Positions 42,083 to 51,999 of a DNA stretch of 64,000 nucleotides are shown piece by piece; position 1 is the stretch's first letter, and each line of letters opens with the position of its first letter. Location: the NCBI RefSeq assembly GCF_014904695.1, contig NZ_JACXXN010000013.1:1-64000 (forward strand), written 5' to 3'. The translations under genes were made by a program, and so were the position numbers. The notes beneath the pieces were generated by a model. It saw nothing but the letters and a program-made list of their open reading frames with translations. It did not search any database and was not told the origin of the DNA. The stretch is from Nostoc sp. MG11. Lineage in GTDB: Bacteria > Cyanobacteriota > Cyanobacteriia > Cyanobacteriales > Nostocaceae.

Positions 42083-42740
42083 TAGAACTAATAGTCAACT
42101 GATTTGGGATTTGGATTTGCGATCGCCCAGCGTTCGTGAGTCTTGTCTACTACGGCATCTAGCTGCGCGGATTACACAAAGGGGGAACGGACTTCTTAAA
42201 GGCGGAGCATGAACCAGAACAAACACCCCTAATCCAGAATATGTTTTGCAAAGTTGAGCCACTGCTTGACTGGGGTTCTCCGGCTTGTTCGCTCTTAACG
42301 TTCCCGTAGGATAGCAAGTGGTGTCTGTTCGCCTCTATCCGACGCTCAAACTTTCCACAAAATCTAAAATTGGCAGTCAACTGGATGAATACAGCAAAGT
42401 CTGTTTCCAGTTGGCTTTTTTGTTTTCACTTTGACAATAAATCTGTGAGTTTAATTAAGAAAATTTTACCAAATGAGCCTTTTAACGTTGAATTCGTCGA
42501 TCTCACGTTAAACAATATTTATACTGAACTTGTGCTGATAAATACAAAAGTTTCAGTTGCCGTTTAAGCAGATAATTAGTACTAATGAATGGTAATAGAT
42601 CAGAACTACCCAGAATTATATTGAGGAACCTCATTCTCATTGAAAAGATTTCTAGAAAATCTGTATAGCTTCCAAGTGAGCTATATTCGCCAGGTAGTTG
42701 ATAACTATATGAAATATACAATATTTCTCCCCACTAGGTA
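42046..42740. other. Spacer between the VKOR and CHASE2 genes
   Basis: About 695 bases. The first 320 bases contain degenerate GC-rich interspersed repeats (for example around 42270-42340). The rest is AT-rich and should include the promoter of the CHASE2 gene. An open frame of 65 codons at 42370 has no gene-like features. Confidence 0.55.
42378..42420 (+). terminator. Possible Rho-independent terminator
   Basis: CAACTGG (42378-42384) pairs with CCAGTTG (42407-42413) across a 22-base loop and is followed by GCTTTTTTG. It lies about 330 bases after the VKOR stop; which transcript it ends is unclear. Confidence 0.45.
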
Positions 42741-44990
42741 ATGGGAATGAATAAGCAGCTAGGCAAGCGTTTTGTGAAGTTAATGTTTGGACTGAAACAA
42801 CCGCTTAGTCGAGGAAAAAAGGAATTTATTACTGCTACCAGCGTTGCTATCTGTATCTTGGTTTTGCGCTCTATCGGATTATTTCAATCTTTAGAATTGG
42901 CAGCTTTAGATCAATTTTTTCGCTTACGTCCCAATGAGCCGCCCGAACAGCGCATTACTATTGTAGCGATTGATGAGGACTCTTTAAGCAAAGTTGGTTC
43001 CTGGCCAATTCCAGATAGCGATATTGCCAAGTTATTGCAAAAATTAAACGCCTACAAACCCCAGGCTATTGGCTTAGATATTTATCGGGATTTGGTAGTA
43101 CCCGGTAATAATTTAGCAGAAAAGCCTGTTAATAAGGAACTGCTTGATGCGTATAAGTCAATGCCAAACTTAATTGGTATTGAACTGTTAGCCAATGACA
43201 AAAACAAAAATGGCAAGAACAAAAATGTTGGTGTTGCACCCCCATTAGGGCTGAATCGAGATCAAGTAGGTTTTAACAATGTAGTGTATGACCCTGATGG
43301 CAAAATACGTCGCAGCTTGTTGTATTGGCACGTTAATGAGTATCGGGTACACGAAAGTTTTGCTCTGAAACTGGCTTTATTATATTTAAAATCACAGGGA
43401 ATTACTCCCATCAAAGCAGCTAGCAATCCTGAGTATTTACAGTTGGGTAAAGCAGTGTTTACTCGTTTTAAGCCAAATGATGGTGCTTATGTCAGAGCTG
43501 ATGCTGGTGGCTACCAAATTTTGTCCAATTTTCCCAAACCTGGATGTTCAAGTCTATCTGCTGAATTCTGTGGTTATCCCCAGATATCTATGAAAGATGT
43601 ACTGGCAGATAAAGTTGAAGAAAACTTGATCAGAGATCGCATTGTACTGATTGGTTCCACCGCACCCAGTCTTCAGGATTTTGTATTTATTCCCTATTCC
43701 AGCCGTTTTATGGGTACAGCAACCCCTGTATCTGGTATTGAACTGCAAGCTTATTTTATTAGTGAGTTAATCTCGGCTGCTGTTAAAGGGCGACCTTTAC
43801 TCGCAGTTTGCTCTGACTTAGTGGAAGACTTGTGGATTTTTATCTGGTCTTATGTGGGAGCAGTTACGACATGGCGAATACGACACCCGACTAAGAGCCT
43901 TATCAGTATCTTAGTTTCTTGTTCCATGCTGAGCCTGAGTGCCTATCTTACTTTCTTGTATGGTTTGTGGATACCAATCATTCCTCCGCTGTTTACTTTT
44001 GGCATCTCAGCTATTTGGATGACCAGTCATATTGCTCATATGCAAGAAGAGTGGAAACGCTCTAAAGAGTTTTTATATCACGTGATTAATACGATTCCTG
44101 ACCCAATTTTTGTAAAAAATGAACAACATCAATGGATTGTTTTAAATGAAGCTTATTGTCGATTCATTGGTTATCCCAATAAGTTGTTAATTGAAAAGTC
44201 AGACTATGACTTTTTTCCTAAACATGAAGCTGATATATTTCGACAACAGGATGAGTTTGTTTTCCGAACTCAACAACCTCAAGAACATGAAGAAGAATTT
44301 ACCGATGCTAGTGGTCAGACTTATCAAATTGCCACTAAGCGATCGCTCCACAAAGACGCAGCTGGCAATTTCTTTTTAGTTGGTGTCATCCGAGATATTA
44401 CTCAGCGCAAGCGAATGGAGGAGCAACTCAAACGTACAGCTGCCGAGTTATTCCGCTCCAACAATGAATTAAAACTTAAAGAGGATCATTTGCGTTATCT
44501 GGCATATCACGACTACCTTACTGGTCTATCCAATCGTAAATTCTTCGTAGAACAACTTCGAGAGTCCCTACATTGGGCACAAACCAACAATCTGTTACTA
44601 GGATTACTATTTATTGATTTAGATGGCTTTAAGCAAGTCAATGATACTTTAGGACACGAGATGGGCGATCGCCTACTAGTAACTATCGCCCAAAGACTCA
44701 GCCACTCCCTACGCGCTAGCGATACAGTTTCCCGCTTGGGTGGTGATGAATTTACCGTGATTTTACGGGCAATTCCCAACGTACAAGTAGCGGCTAAAGT
44801 CGCCGAAAAAATTTTAGCCAGTATAACCGAACCAATTGTTTTGGATGGATACACTACTAGAGTTTCTGCCAGCATTGGCATCAGTGTTTACCCATACAAC
44901 AGTCAAGATAGTGAAACCTTGATTAAACAGGCAGATACCGCAATGTACTATGCTAAGCGCTTAGGTAAAAATCGCTACGAGTTTGCTTAA
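42741..44990 (+). CDS. CHASE2-PAS-GGDEF diguanylate cyclase
   Basis: A 749-residue sensor. After one N-terminal membrane segment (near 35-50) comes an extracytoplasmic CHASE2 domain (residues about 60-350, ITIVAIDEDSLSKVGSWPIP start), then three membrane segments (about 360-430). A PAS domain follows (about 445-560, HVINTIPDPIFVKNEQHQWI). The GGDEF domain ends the protein: DYLTGLSNRKFF and SRLGGDEFTVIL near 664-675. The inhibitory I-site RxxD (RASD) lies five residues upstream of GGDEF, so product inhibition is likely. It makes cyclic di-GMP in response to an unknown signal. Confidence 0.92.
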   Translation: MGMNKQLGKRFVKLMFGLKQPLSRGKKEFITATSVAICILVLRSIGLFQSLELAALDQFFRLRPNEPPEQRITIVAIDEDSLSKVGSWPIPDSDIAKLLQKLNAYKPQAIGLDIYRDLVVPGNNLAEKPVNKELLDAYKSMPNLIGIELLANDKNKNGKNKNVGVAPPLGLNRDQVGFNNVVYDPDGKIRRSLLYWHVNEYRVHESFALKLALLYLKSQGITPIKAASNPEYLQLGKAVFTRFKPNDGAYVRADAGGYQILSNFPKPGCSSLSAEFCGYPQISMKDVLADKVEENLIRDRIVLIGSTAPSLQDFVFIPYSSRFMGTATPVSGIELQAYFISELISAAVKGRPLLAVCSDLVEDLWIFIWSYVGAVTTWRIRHPTKSLISILVSCSMLSLSAYLTFLYGLWIPIIPPLFTFGISAIWMTSHIAHMQEEWKRSKEFLYHVINTIPDPIFVKNEQHQWIVLNEAYCRFIGYPNKLLIEKSDYDFFPKHEADIFRQQDEFVFRTQQPQEHEEEFTDASGQTYQIATKRSLHKDAAGNFFLVGVIRDITQRKRMEEQLKRTAAELFRSNNELKLKEDHLRYLAYHDYLTGLSNRKFFVEQLRESLHWAQTNNLLLGLLFIDLDGFKQVNDTLGHEMGDRLLVTIAQRLSHSLRASDTVSRLGGDEFTVILRAIPNVQVAAKVAEKILASITEPIVLDGYTTRVSASIGISVYPYNSQDSETLIKQADTAMYYAKRLGKNRYEFA

Positions 44991-45730
44991 TTAGTTAAAA
45001 GTAAAGCTTCCAGACTATTCTCAATCAAGTTAATATTTTTACCGTGAAATTACGAGTAATGAGCTTGAGCTTCATGCATTGCGTACACACTTAAAAGATT
45101 ACTTTTAGGTTGTTACGGATATCTAGCAAGTCTTTGTGACTTTTTTTGAAGATTAAACTCAATAATAAACCTAGAAAAGTAGTTAGTAACCAAGAAGATA
45201 AGCTAGCTTATCTATTTTGCTTGCAAGTATTATTACTCAAAAAAAGATACTTGTACTTATTCGGTTTTTTTTATAAGTTATTAAAATAATTTTTTCTGTA
45301 ATGCCCGTAAAATAGAGTTTTTGCTGTTTGAGGTTTAAATATCTTTACTACCATAAAAGTTTTACTATACTAATATTAAAGTAATATTGATATTCTTTCA
45401 GTTTTGTTATTCATTGAACATAGTGTTTATACGCATAATTATTAAAAAATTATTAATACGCAGTAAATTTGGCAATTTACTCGTGGCAATTAATTAACAT
45501 CTCTAACTTTAGACTGATGTAAAAACGGTATATTAAGAATATTTCTTAGGTGTTAAGACTATTTAACAGTAATAAATTGACGTTGATCTGCAATTTAGTA
45601 CCACAATTACTTATTTACACCACCGTACATTGAATTAAGTTGGAATCTTGGTGGAGCAAAATGAGTGAATATACTGATTTAAACAAAAAATACTTACTTA
45701 AATAAAAATACAGTGGATTTACTTAAAAAG
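44991..45730. other. AT-rich spacer
   Basis: About 740 bases with no credible gene on either strand. It is strongly AT-rich with several TATTAAA-like stretches and probably includes the promoter for the small secreted protein at 45731. No strong hairpin or repeat was identified. Confidence 0.45.
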
Positions 45731-45967
45731 ATGAAAACTAACCTAAGGATCACAAAATTTGTAATGTTTTGTATAAGCATTTATGTTCTAATTCCGAATA
45801 TTACTGATTGCACAGTTGTCTTTGGTAGCGTGACTGCTAATAGTTTTAATGCTTCTAGCAGCGATAGTTCAATAACCAGCAAGGTTAATCCTCAGGGTTT
45901 AAAAGACATATATGTTCCACCAAATTATGGTAGTCCTGACAGTCAGTATGGTAGCGGCACTCGCTAG
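45731..45967 (+). CDS. Small putative secreted protein with GSGTR C-terminus, 78 aa
   Basis: From the ATG at 45731 the protein begins MKTNLRITKFVMFCISIYVL, a signal-peptide-like start (a GTG at 45713 would add six residues). The mature part is serine- and asparagine-rich. It ends KDIYVPPNYGSPDSQYGSGT-R, a C-terminus I associate with short exported proteins in other filamentous cyanobacteria. No function is known to me. It follows the CHASE2 cyclase gene by 740 bases. Confidence 0.6.
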   Translation: MKTNLRITKFVMFCISIYVLIPNITDCTVVFGSVTANSFNASSSDSSITSKVNPQGLKDIYVPPNYGSPDSQYGSGTR

Positions 45968-46667
45968 CTAATACATACAAAATTAATAATTAAGCTGAGC
46001 AAGTTTTTCAAAAATAGATTGAACATACTCTATATTAAAAATATTTTGAAAATCAGGTAAGAGGTAATGAAATCTTCAATCCTGAGTTGTCGCGCAACGT
46101 GCTTTTTGCGCTCACTCTTGTTTATAGATATTCTTGTAAAATACAATATTTTAGATATAAAGCCACAAATGAACAATAATTTATCGGTGTTTATCTGTGG
46201 TTACTTTTTAACTTAATCCACATTTTTACAATAAGTTTATTTAATAGTCTCTAAAAACTATTTTTTTTAGATTAGTTCAACAAAATTTTGGTATAATATC
46301 TGAGAAAAAACTAGCTTTTCACATTTTTTAATACTGAGTCTTTTGCAAAAGTCCGAAAATTATTAGTGTCATTCTGACCAGAACGTAGTGGAAAGTACCC
46401 CTACACAAAAACCAAGCTACGCCTTGGTTCCGCAGGAAAGAATCTCCGAGATGTTTCGCTTCTCTGCGAGACGCTACGCGAATGCTCAACATGACAATTT
46501 AAGCATTTATGCAAGAGAGAGGTTTACTGAATCTGTGTTCTATAACTAATTAAGCGGACATGATATAAAAGACTTGATACAGGCACTTTACAATACGTTC
46601 ACCACTTAGCCAAACAATATATTTTTGGGCAATTTAGTATCAGCAGCTAAAATGCTTTAAAGAATTT
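45968..46667. other. Spacer with an interspersed repeat remnant
   Basis: About 700 bases without a credible gene. Around 46365-46500 is repeat-like sequence typical of Nostocales (CATTCTGACCAGAACG…CTCTGCGAGACGCTACGCGA…CATGACA). The rest is AT-rich. Confidence 0.5.
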
Positions 46668-48446
46668 TTAATTGTTTACGACTGGAGATTTCCACCAGTT
46701 ATTTGTTTGCACAAGTGTATGGGCTTGCCATTCTGAATCTGTTTGAGGATAATCTAGACGGTAGTGTCCACCACGGCTTTCGGTTCTAAAAGCAGCACTT
46801 TTGAGAATTAAATCAGCCACATCTAATAGATTGCGGGTTTCTGCCCAAAGTCGCAATTGCCGTTCAACATCTGGTAGGTTGAAATTAGCTGGTTCTTTTG
46901 GACGTAAAGAAAGCAAGAATTGACTCAAAGGCAAAGCAGCGAAATCTTGCTGCCAAGATTCAATAGTGGCGATCGCCATCTCCAAACCTGATTGTTCCCG
47001 ACAAATACCAGCACTTTGCCATACAAGACGTGGTAACTTCTCTCTTAGTGTTTCTAGCTGTACTTGTTGGGTTTGCCATTCATTGGTATCAACACTAAAC
47101 TCCCGCAATGCCAGTAATGGTGTTTCTGATGGTAGCTCAATATCTGTCAACTCAATATTAGCCATCTGTGCCCCAAACACGATACATTCCAGCAAGGAAT
47201 TACTGGCAAGACGATTTGCCCCATGCACTCCAGTACTGGCAGTTTCACCCACTGCGTACAAACCGGGGAGACTTGTGCGGTTCATCAGATCCGTGGCAAT
47301 ACCGCCCATCCAGTAATGAGCAGCAGGGGCTACAGGAATTGGTTCATTGAAGACATCGATACCCCAATGCTGACAAACTTTAATGATGTTGGGAAAACGA
47401 TGACGAATCTTGTCGGCGGGAATGGGGCGCATATCTAACCACACATGGGCAGTGGCAGGATCGAAGGCGGTGCGTTGCAAATGACTGAAAATTGCTCTAC
47501 TCACAATATCTCTAGGTGCAAGTTCACCAGCAGGGTGATAGTCAAAAGCAAAACGTCGCCCTTCGTTATCAACAAGGTGTGCGCCTTCGCCGCGTACAGC
47601 TTCACTGATGAGAAAGCGATCAGCACCAGGTTTGGTAAGGGCTGTAGGGTGAAATTGGACAAATTCTAAATCCCGGAGGATGGCCCCGGCACGATATGCG
47701 ATCGCTACCCCATCGCCAGTACTCACGGCCGGGTTAGTAGTCTGAGCAAATACCTGACCACCGCCACCAGTTGCTAATACCACAGCACCAGCCGATACCC
47801 ATGTAATTTTACCTTGATAGAACAGGCTAATTCCTTGACAGCGAAAAGTCGAGCCAGTGCGTTCCTGTTCCTGTCTCCTTGCGTCGGAAAGCAACTGGTG
47901 TGGAGCGGCGGAAGCCGCCGAGCCAAACTTTTCAAGACAGCGACTACTTTCGGGTTCAATCCACAAACTTAAAGCCAAAGCTTGCTGGATGACTTGAATG
48001 TTCTGGCGACGTAATACTTGAGCAGTTAGGGTGGTGGTAACTTCCCTACCTGTGGTGTCGGCGGCGTGGAGAACACGGTTACGAGAATGGGCAGCTTCCA
48101 AAGTTAAAGCCAAGGCTTTACCATGACGATCAAAAGCTACACCTAAGTTGACCAAGGATTGAATGCAGCTAGGGGCTTGTTGAGCGAGGAATTCTACAGC
48201 GAAGCGATCGCACAAAAAAGCACCTGCCCGGATCGTATCTTCAATGTGCAGCGAAGGAGAATCTTCCGGGGCAACCGCTGCAGCAATGCCACCTTGTGCC
48301 CAATCACTGGCGGACAAAGCAACAGTTTCTTTAGTAATTAAGCCGACTCGCAAAGACTCTGGCAGACACAGTGCTGTGTACAGTCCAGCAGCACCAGCGC
48401 CGACTACTAAGACATCAAATTGGCTAGGAATATCTATCTGAGACAA
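46668..48446 (-). CDS. nadB: L-aspartate oxidase NadB
   Basis: A 592-residue flavoprotein. The FAD-binding Rossmann loop is VVGAGAAGLYTAL (residues 14-26); the isoalloxazine-side blocks are ASDWAQGGIAAA and LATGGGGQVFAQT. Substrate-site blocks are EFVQFHPTAL and AVRGEGAHLVDNEGRRF, and the C-terminal flavin motif is GANRLASNSLLECIVFGA. It oxidises aspartate to iminoaspartate in the de novo NAD pathway. Residues about 169-203 carry a 33-residue in-frame insertion derived from an interspersed repeat (separate entry). It is otherwise intact and likely functional. Confidence 0.95.
   Translation of the reverse strand: MSQIDIPSQFDVLVVGAGAAGLYTALCLPESLRVGLITKETVALSASDWAQGGIAAAVAPEDSPSLHIEDTIRAGAFLCDRFAVEFLAQQAPSCIQSLVNLGVAFDRHGKALALTLEAAHSRNRVLHAADTTGREVTTTLTAQVLRRQNIQVIQQALALSLWIEPESSRCLEKFGSAASAAPHQLLSDARRQEQERTGSTFRCQGISLFYQGKITWVSAGAVVLATGGGGQVFAQTTNPAVSTGDGVAIAYRAGAILRDLEFVQFHPTALTKPGADRFLISEAVRGEGAHLVDNEGRRFAFDYHPAGELAPRDIVSRAIFSHLQRTAFDPATAHVWLDMRPIPADKIRHRFPNIIKVCQHWGIDVFNEPIPVAPAAHYWMGGIATDLMNRTSLPGLYAVGETASTGVHGANRLASNSLLECIVFGAQMANIELTDIELPSETPLLALREFSVDTNEWQTQQVQLETLREKLPRLVWQSAGICREQSGLEMAIATIESWQQDFAALPLSQFLLSLRPKEPANFNLPDVERQLRLWAETRNLLDVADLILKSAAFRTESRGGHYRLDYPQTDSEWQAHTLVQTNNWWKSPVVNN
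47844..47935. mobile_element. 92-bp repeat element inserted in frame in nadB
   Basis: Flanked by 7-bp direct repeats GACAGCG at 47837-47843 and 47936-47942 (plus strand), so element plus duplicated target add 99 bp, exactly 33 codons. The element contains the palindrome CGGCGGAAGCCGCCG (47906-47920), short inverted ends (AAAAGT), and CCAGTTGCTT plus AACGCACTGGCTC on the minus strand, shared with the element at 39716-39808. Removing it joins SSRC to CQGISL-type NadB sequence. Confidence 0.8.
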
Positions 48447-48559
48447 GGTAAAGGGAGGGGGGAACGGGGCAAGGGGAGAAAAGGAGAATGGGAGGGAGAT
48501 AAGGAAGAAAATTACTTCCTCTTTATCTCTATTATCTTCCCCATCTCTAATAGAAAATT

Positions 48560-48584
48560 CCCACTCCCTAGGATCAGGAGTGGG
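48560..48584 (-). terminator. Rho-independent terminator of psbU
   Basis: On the minus strand, just after the psbU stop, CCCACTCC and GGGAGTGGG form an 8- to 9-bp stem, followed by AATTTTC. Position and structure fit an intrinsic terminator. Confidence 0.65.
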
Positions 48585-48613
48585 CTGCTTGTTACATCAG
48601 CTGCAATATGCAG

Positions 48614-49066
48614 TTATCTGTAGATACCATTGTTAAAGCGATCATCTCCCTCGTTGAAGGCAGGTTCAAATTCTGTCACGGTAAAGTGATCGAAGTTGGC
48701 TTGCAGAGTTTGTTTTTGGCGATCGCTTAATCCTGGAAGATCCAATACATCCTCAACCTTTTGGTAAGGAGCATTCTTGATGATTTTCTTAGCAAGGGTG
48801 GGATACAGCCCTGGATACTGTTGAAAAGCTCGCACGTTGGTATTATTCAAATCAATTTTTTTACCGAATTCGGTTCCTAGCTTAGCGTCTGCCCGATTCT
48901 GACGCTCAATTGCCAAAATCTGGACTTGAGGAAAAGCAAAACTGTTGAAACTAGCAGCTTGGGCTATCTGAGTTGTTCCCAGGCATCCCCAGCAGCCAAG
49001 TAACAAACTAAACACTGTTAATAAACGCACCAATCCTTTCACGATTTTCCTACCTCTTTCCATCAA
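48614..49066 (-). CDS. psbU: Photosystem II extrinsic protein PsbU
   Basis: A 150-residue precursor. A Sec-type signal runs to about residue 38 ([20 protein letters not shown]…AQA|ASF). The mature part has [20 protein letters not shown] followed by [20 protein letters not shown], a tandem helix-hairpin-helix fold, and ends [13 protein letters not shown]. PsbU is a lumenal subunit that stabilises the oxygen-evolving cluster. The ATG at 49066 (or the second Met) precedes the basic n-region. Confidence 0.96.
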   Translation of the reverse strand: MMERGRKIVKGLVRLLTVFSLLLGCWGCLGTTQIAQAASFNSFAFPQVQILAIERQNRADAKLGTEFGKKIDLNNTNVRAFQQYPGLYPTLAKKIIKNAPYQKVEDVLDLPGLSDRQKQTLQANFDHFTVTEFEPAFNEGDDRFNNGIYR

Positions 49067-49736
49067 ACAATAAAAGCTTTAAGCCAACAGCTGTCAGTGA
49101 TCACTAGTCATTGAGCATTCGTCATTCGTTAGAGTGCCAAAGCTAAACAACAAACGACTAAGGACAAAAGACAAAGGACATAGAACAAAAGCTGATAGCT
49201 TAATCAACACAGCAGTCATCAGAAACTAATATACAGCGTATTAATATCCACAATATTTGCCGTTACTGGGTTTGACTGTACTTTGTACTAAAAATTATTC
49301 TTAATGGTACAACTGCTAGCATTGCTGCCACAGCGCTACAACTCCATAAAATCCAGTAGTATGCTCGGCTAAATGAAAGTTTTTTGGGGTTTCTCTCTCT
49401 ACTCGCCAATAGGCGATATTAAACCTGAAACCTTGCGATGTCTAACGGCAAGGCTTTCTCTTATCAAAGACGCTAGGCGTAGCTTGCTTCACCGCAGGAA
49501 TACGCGTCTACGCTAATATCAAAACCCCAGCAGGGATGATATGATACTGCTCAATTTTATGTAATATTTCTTAACTAATAAATCATCTACAGCTAAGATA
49601 AACAAATAATTTATCACTGGGCTAATTATGTGTGATCGCCCATGAAAAGGCTGTTTTTGGGATATTGTTTGTAAATTGCACAAAGATGGACATAAGTGAG
49701 CGCTGGGTGATCGCCTCATGAATTAATTGTTGATTT
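49067..49736. other. Spacer upstream of psbU
   Basis: About 670 bases holding the psbU promoter and several repeats: heptamer-like ACAAACGACTAAGGACAAA units near 49150-49190 and a repeat-like GC-rich stretch around 49430-49510. No credible gene; the minus-strand open frame at 49519 runs through AT-rich non-coding sequence. Confidence 0.5.
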
Positions 49737-50516
49737 TCATGCCCTCACAGCAGCTAGCAAAAATAAGCTGTCTACCAAAATTGTACTTAAAACTGCGCCA
49801 CCAAAGGCGTACCAGTGTCGCTGCTCTTTGTATAAAGGTAAAACTCCAACTGTCAACAATACTAAGGCAAGAGCTATCGCCCAAGCTTGTCCCCAAGGTG
49901 TCTGTACTTGCGTTAGGGCATTTTGTAATATTTGCGTTGCGCCATCAGCGTCTACTCTCATAATTTGCCGCCAATAGGGCATCAAATCTACTAGATAGAA
50001 ATATACATCTGTTAAGACTGTACCGAGTAAAGAACCTAAATAAAACCAGTTACCCACTTTGCCCCAATTCCGCACCAGACACCAAACGGCAAATGGTAGG
50101 CCTATAGACTCTACTGGCAAATGCCATAAAGGTTCCCAACGTAACCAGCCCCAATAAATCGCTCCTGCTAACCAACTCCAACTAAACCCTAAGAGCAAAT
50201 CCCCCCAAACATAAGTTGCAGGACGTGACATCAATCTAAAACTCAACCACACCCAAAATCCTGTCAACGCTAGACTCAGACTTGGTAGCGATCGCACTAG
50301 TGGCGCTTCCACAAATATTGGCACTGATACCAAAAACACCGCTGCGGCAAACACCAACCACTTTTGGTATGAAGAAATAAAGACAGGCAAAGAAGGAGAT
50401 GAGCAAAGTGTAGACTCTAATTCTCTGATGCTTCTCTGGCCAATGTCAGTTGAATCCAAGTTGGTATCAATAGAAGGGGTTGAAGCCGTGTAGGAGGACA
50501 ATGTATTATTAATCAA
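49737..50516 (-). CDS. DUF3120 family membrane protein
   Basis: A 259-residue protein with about six to seven membrane segments. The block YVWGDLLLGFSWSWLAGAIY with GWLRWEPLWHLPVESIGLPF is characteristic of the cyanobacterial DUF3120 family, as are NWFYLGSLLGTVLTDVYFYL and MPYWRQIMRVD. The first 50 residues are a polar extension, and residue 51 onward (QKWLVFAAAV) is the family core. A shorter start is possible. Function unknown. Confidence 0.85.
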   Translation of the reverse strand: MINNTLSSYTASTPSIDTNLDSTDIGQRSIRELESTLCSSPSLPVFISSYQKWLVFAAAVFLVSVPIFVEAPLVRSLPSLSLALTGFWVWLSFRLMSRPATYVWGDLLLGFSWSWLAGAIYWGWLRWEPLWHLPVESIGLPFAVWCLVRNWGKVGNWFYLGSLLGTVLTDVYFYLVDLMPYWRQIMRVDADGATQILQNALTQVQTPWGQAWAIALALVLLTVGVLPLYKEQRHWYAFGGAVLSTILVDSLFLLAAVRA

Positions 50517-50971
50517 AGTTTTTAATATTTGTTATTAAACTTTATCTTATTTAATGTATCACATTTAAAAATGCCCTAGGGGGGGATTTTAATTCTACTA
50601 GAATTTTGCCTGGGCTGTGTATCACCTGCAAAAGTATGAGAATACAAAAGAATTTTTGTAGAAGCAGGATGTTGCGGGAGCAGGGGAAGCAGAGGAGCAG
50701 GGGAGCACAAAGGGAATAAATTACTGACTGTTGATTCTTGACTCCTGTCTCCTGCTGGCTCAAACCTATTTTGAAGCACCTAGGTATCCTTTCTGGTATT
50801 GAGCCATACACTCAGGGACTTTTAACTTTCCCGCACTATTCTGTAAATTAATAACGTGTCTCTGTGAGAGATGAATGAAAAACCGATGTTTTCTTCAACT
50901 CTTTTCCTGGTAAGTTTCCCAGGTAGATGTTTGTGTAATTGGTTATAATCTCAGCGATCGCAGGTAAACTG
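50517..50971. other. Spacer between the DUF3120 gene and uppP
   Basis: About 455 bases. It contains a GC-rich repetitive stretch near 50668-50770 with heptamer-like units (GGGAGCAGGGGAAGCAGAGG, then TTGATTCTTGACTCC) and otherwise AT-rich sequence that should carry the two divergent promoters. Confidence 0.5.
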
Positions 50972-51931
50972 ATGGCTTTATCAAAACGTCAATGGTTTGT
51001 ACTTCTCAGTGCAGGATCAGCAATTTTCTCAGTAGCCGCACCGCTCAAAGTTCTCAGCGCCCAGCCTAACCTAGGGGAAAATGGGGTGCAACAGATGAAT
51101 ATCTTGCAAGCTATTATTTTAGGCTTCGTGCAAGGAATGACTGAATTCCTGCCTATTAGTAGCACGGCACATTTAAAAGTTGTCCCTGTGGTTCTTGGTT
51201 GGGGCGACCCGGGGGTAGCTTTTACCGCTATCATCCAGCTTGGTAGTATAGCAGCAGTATTGTGGTATTTCTGGGGGGATTTGACGCGAATTATCAAAGG
51301 AACAACAAGAGCGATCGCCCTCAAAGATTACGACGACTACGAATTTCGGCTGTCTCTGGGGATTATTTTAGGAACATTGCCCATTGTCTTCTTTGGACTT
51401 TTGATTAAAAAGTTTATTCCAGATTTTGATAATTCACCTATTAGAAGTTTAGGGGCGATCGCTATTGCCTCTATAGTTATGTCGCTGTTACTGGGGTTAG
51501 CAGAACAACTAGGTAAACGTCAACGCGACTTTGAAAACCTAACAATGAGAGATGGGGTATTGATGGGTTTAGCTCAAGCTTTAGCATTAATTCCTGGCGT
51601 TTCTCGTTCTGGTTCCACCTTAACAGGAGGGCTATTTATGGGATTACAACGGGAAACAGCTGCGAGATTTTCATTTTTACTGGGTATTCCCGCCATCACG
51701 CTAGCGGGGTTAGTCGAGTTAAAAGATGTAGTTGGAGCCGGGTTGAGTAGTGCAGGAATAATTCCCCTCGTTGCCGGAGTAATTTCTGCCACAGTATTCT
51801 CATATATAGCGATCGCTGGTTTACTACGCTTCCTTAAAACCCAGAGCACCTGGGTGTTTATTTGGTATCGACTAGCATTTGGGGTAGCAATACTGGGGGC
51901 AATTGGAACTAGTTTGTTGAAGAATAGTTAA
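50972..51931 (+). CDS. uppP: Undecaprenyl-diphosphatase UppP (BacA)
   Basis: About 319 residues from the ATG at 50972; a TTG at 50939 would add 11 residues. The catalytic blocks are GFVQGMTEFLPISSTAHLKV and ALIPGVSRSGSTLTGGLFMG, with about eight membrane segments. The extra N-terminal hydrophobic segment (residues 6-30) before MNILQAIILG is common in cyanobacterial copies. It regenerates undecaprenyl phosphate, the carrier for cell-wall and polysaccharide synthesis, including the locus at 5400-21770. Confidence 0.94.
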   Translation: MALSKRQWFVLLSAGSAIFSVAAPLKVLSAQPNLGENGVQQMNILQAIILGFVQGMTEFLPISSTAHLKVVPVVLGWGDPGVAFTAIIQLGSIAAVLWYFWGDLTRIIKGTTRAIALKDYDDYEFRLSLGIILGTLPIVFFGLLIKKFIPDFDNSPIRSLGAIAIASIVMSLLLGLAEQLGKRQRDFENLTMRDGVLMGLAQALALIPGVSRSGSTLTGGLFMGLQRETAARFSFLLGIPAITLAGLVELKDVVGAGLSSAGIIPLVAGVISATVFSYIAIAGLLRFLKTQSTWVFIWYRLAFGVAILGAIGTSLLKNS

Positions 51932-51992
51932 TAGTCCCTTGTCCTTTGTCCTTTGTTCAAAGCAAAGACAAATGACAAATGCCCAATGCCCC
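51932..51992. repeat. Short tandem heptamer repeats
   Basis: TTGTCCTTTGTCCTTTGTTC and CAAATGACAAATGCCCAATGCC fill the gap before the TIGR03279-type gene. Confidence 0.65.
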
Positions 51993-51999
51993 ATACCCC

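Noticed and set aside
42370-42567. Plus-strand open frame of 65 codons
   Set aside because: No ribosome-binding site and no recognisable pattern; it includes the terminator-like hairpin at 42378-42420.
49380-49520. Possible MITE with GGGGTTT/AAAACCCC ends
   Set aside because: The inverted match is only about 7-8 bases and no target duplication could be read.
49519-49719. Minus-strand open frame of 66 codons
   Set aside because: Lies in AT-rich intergenic sequence without a start signal or recognisable motifs.
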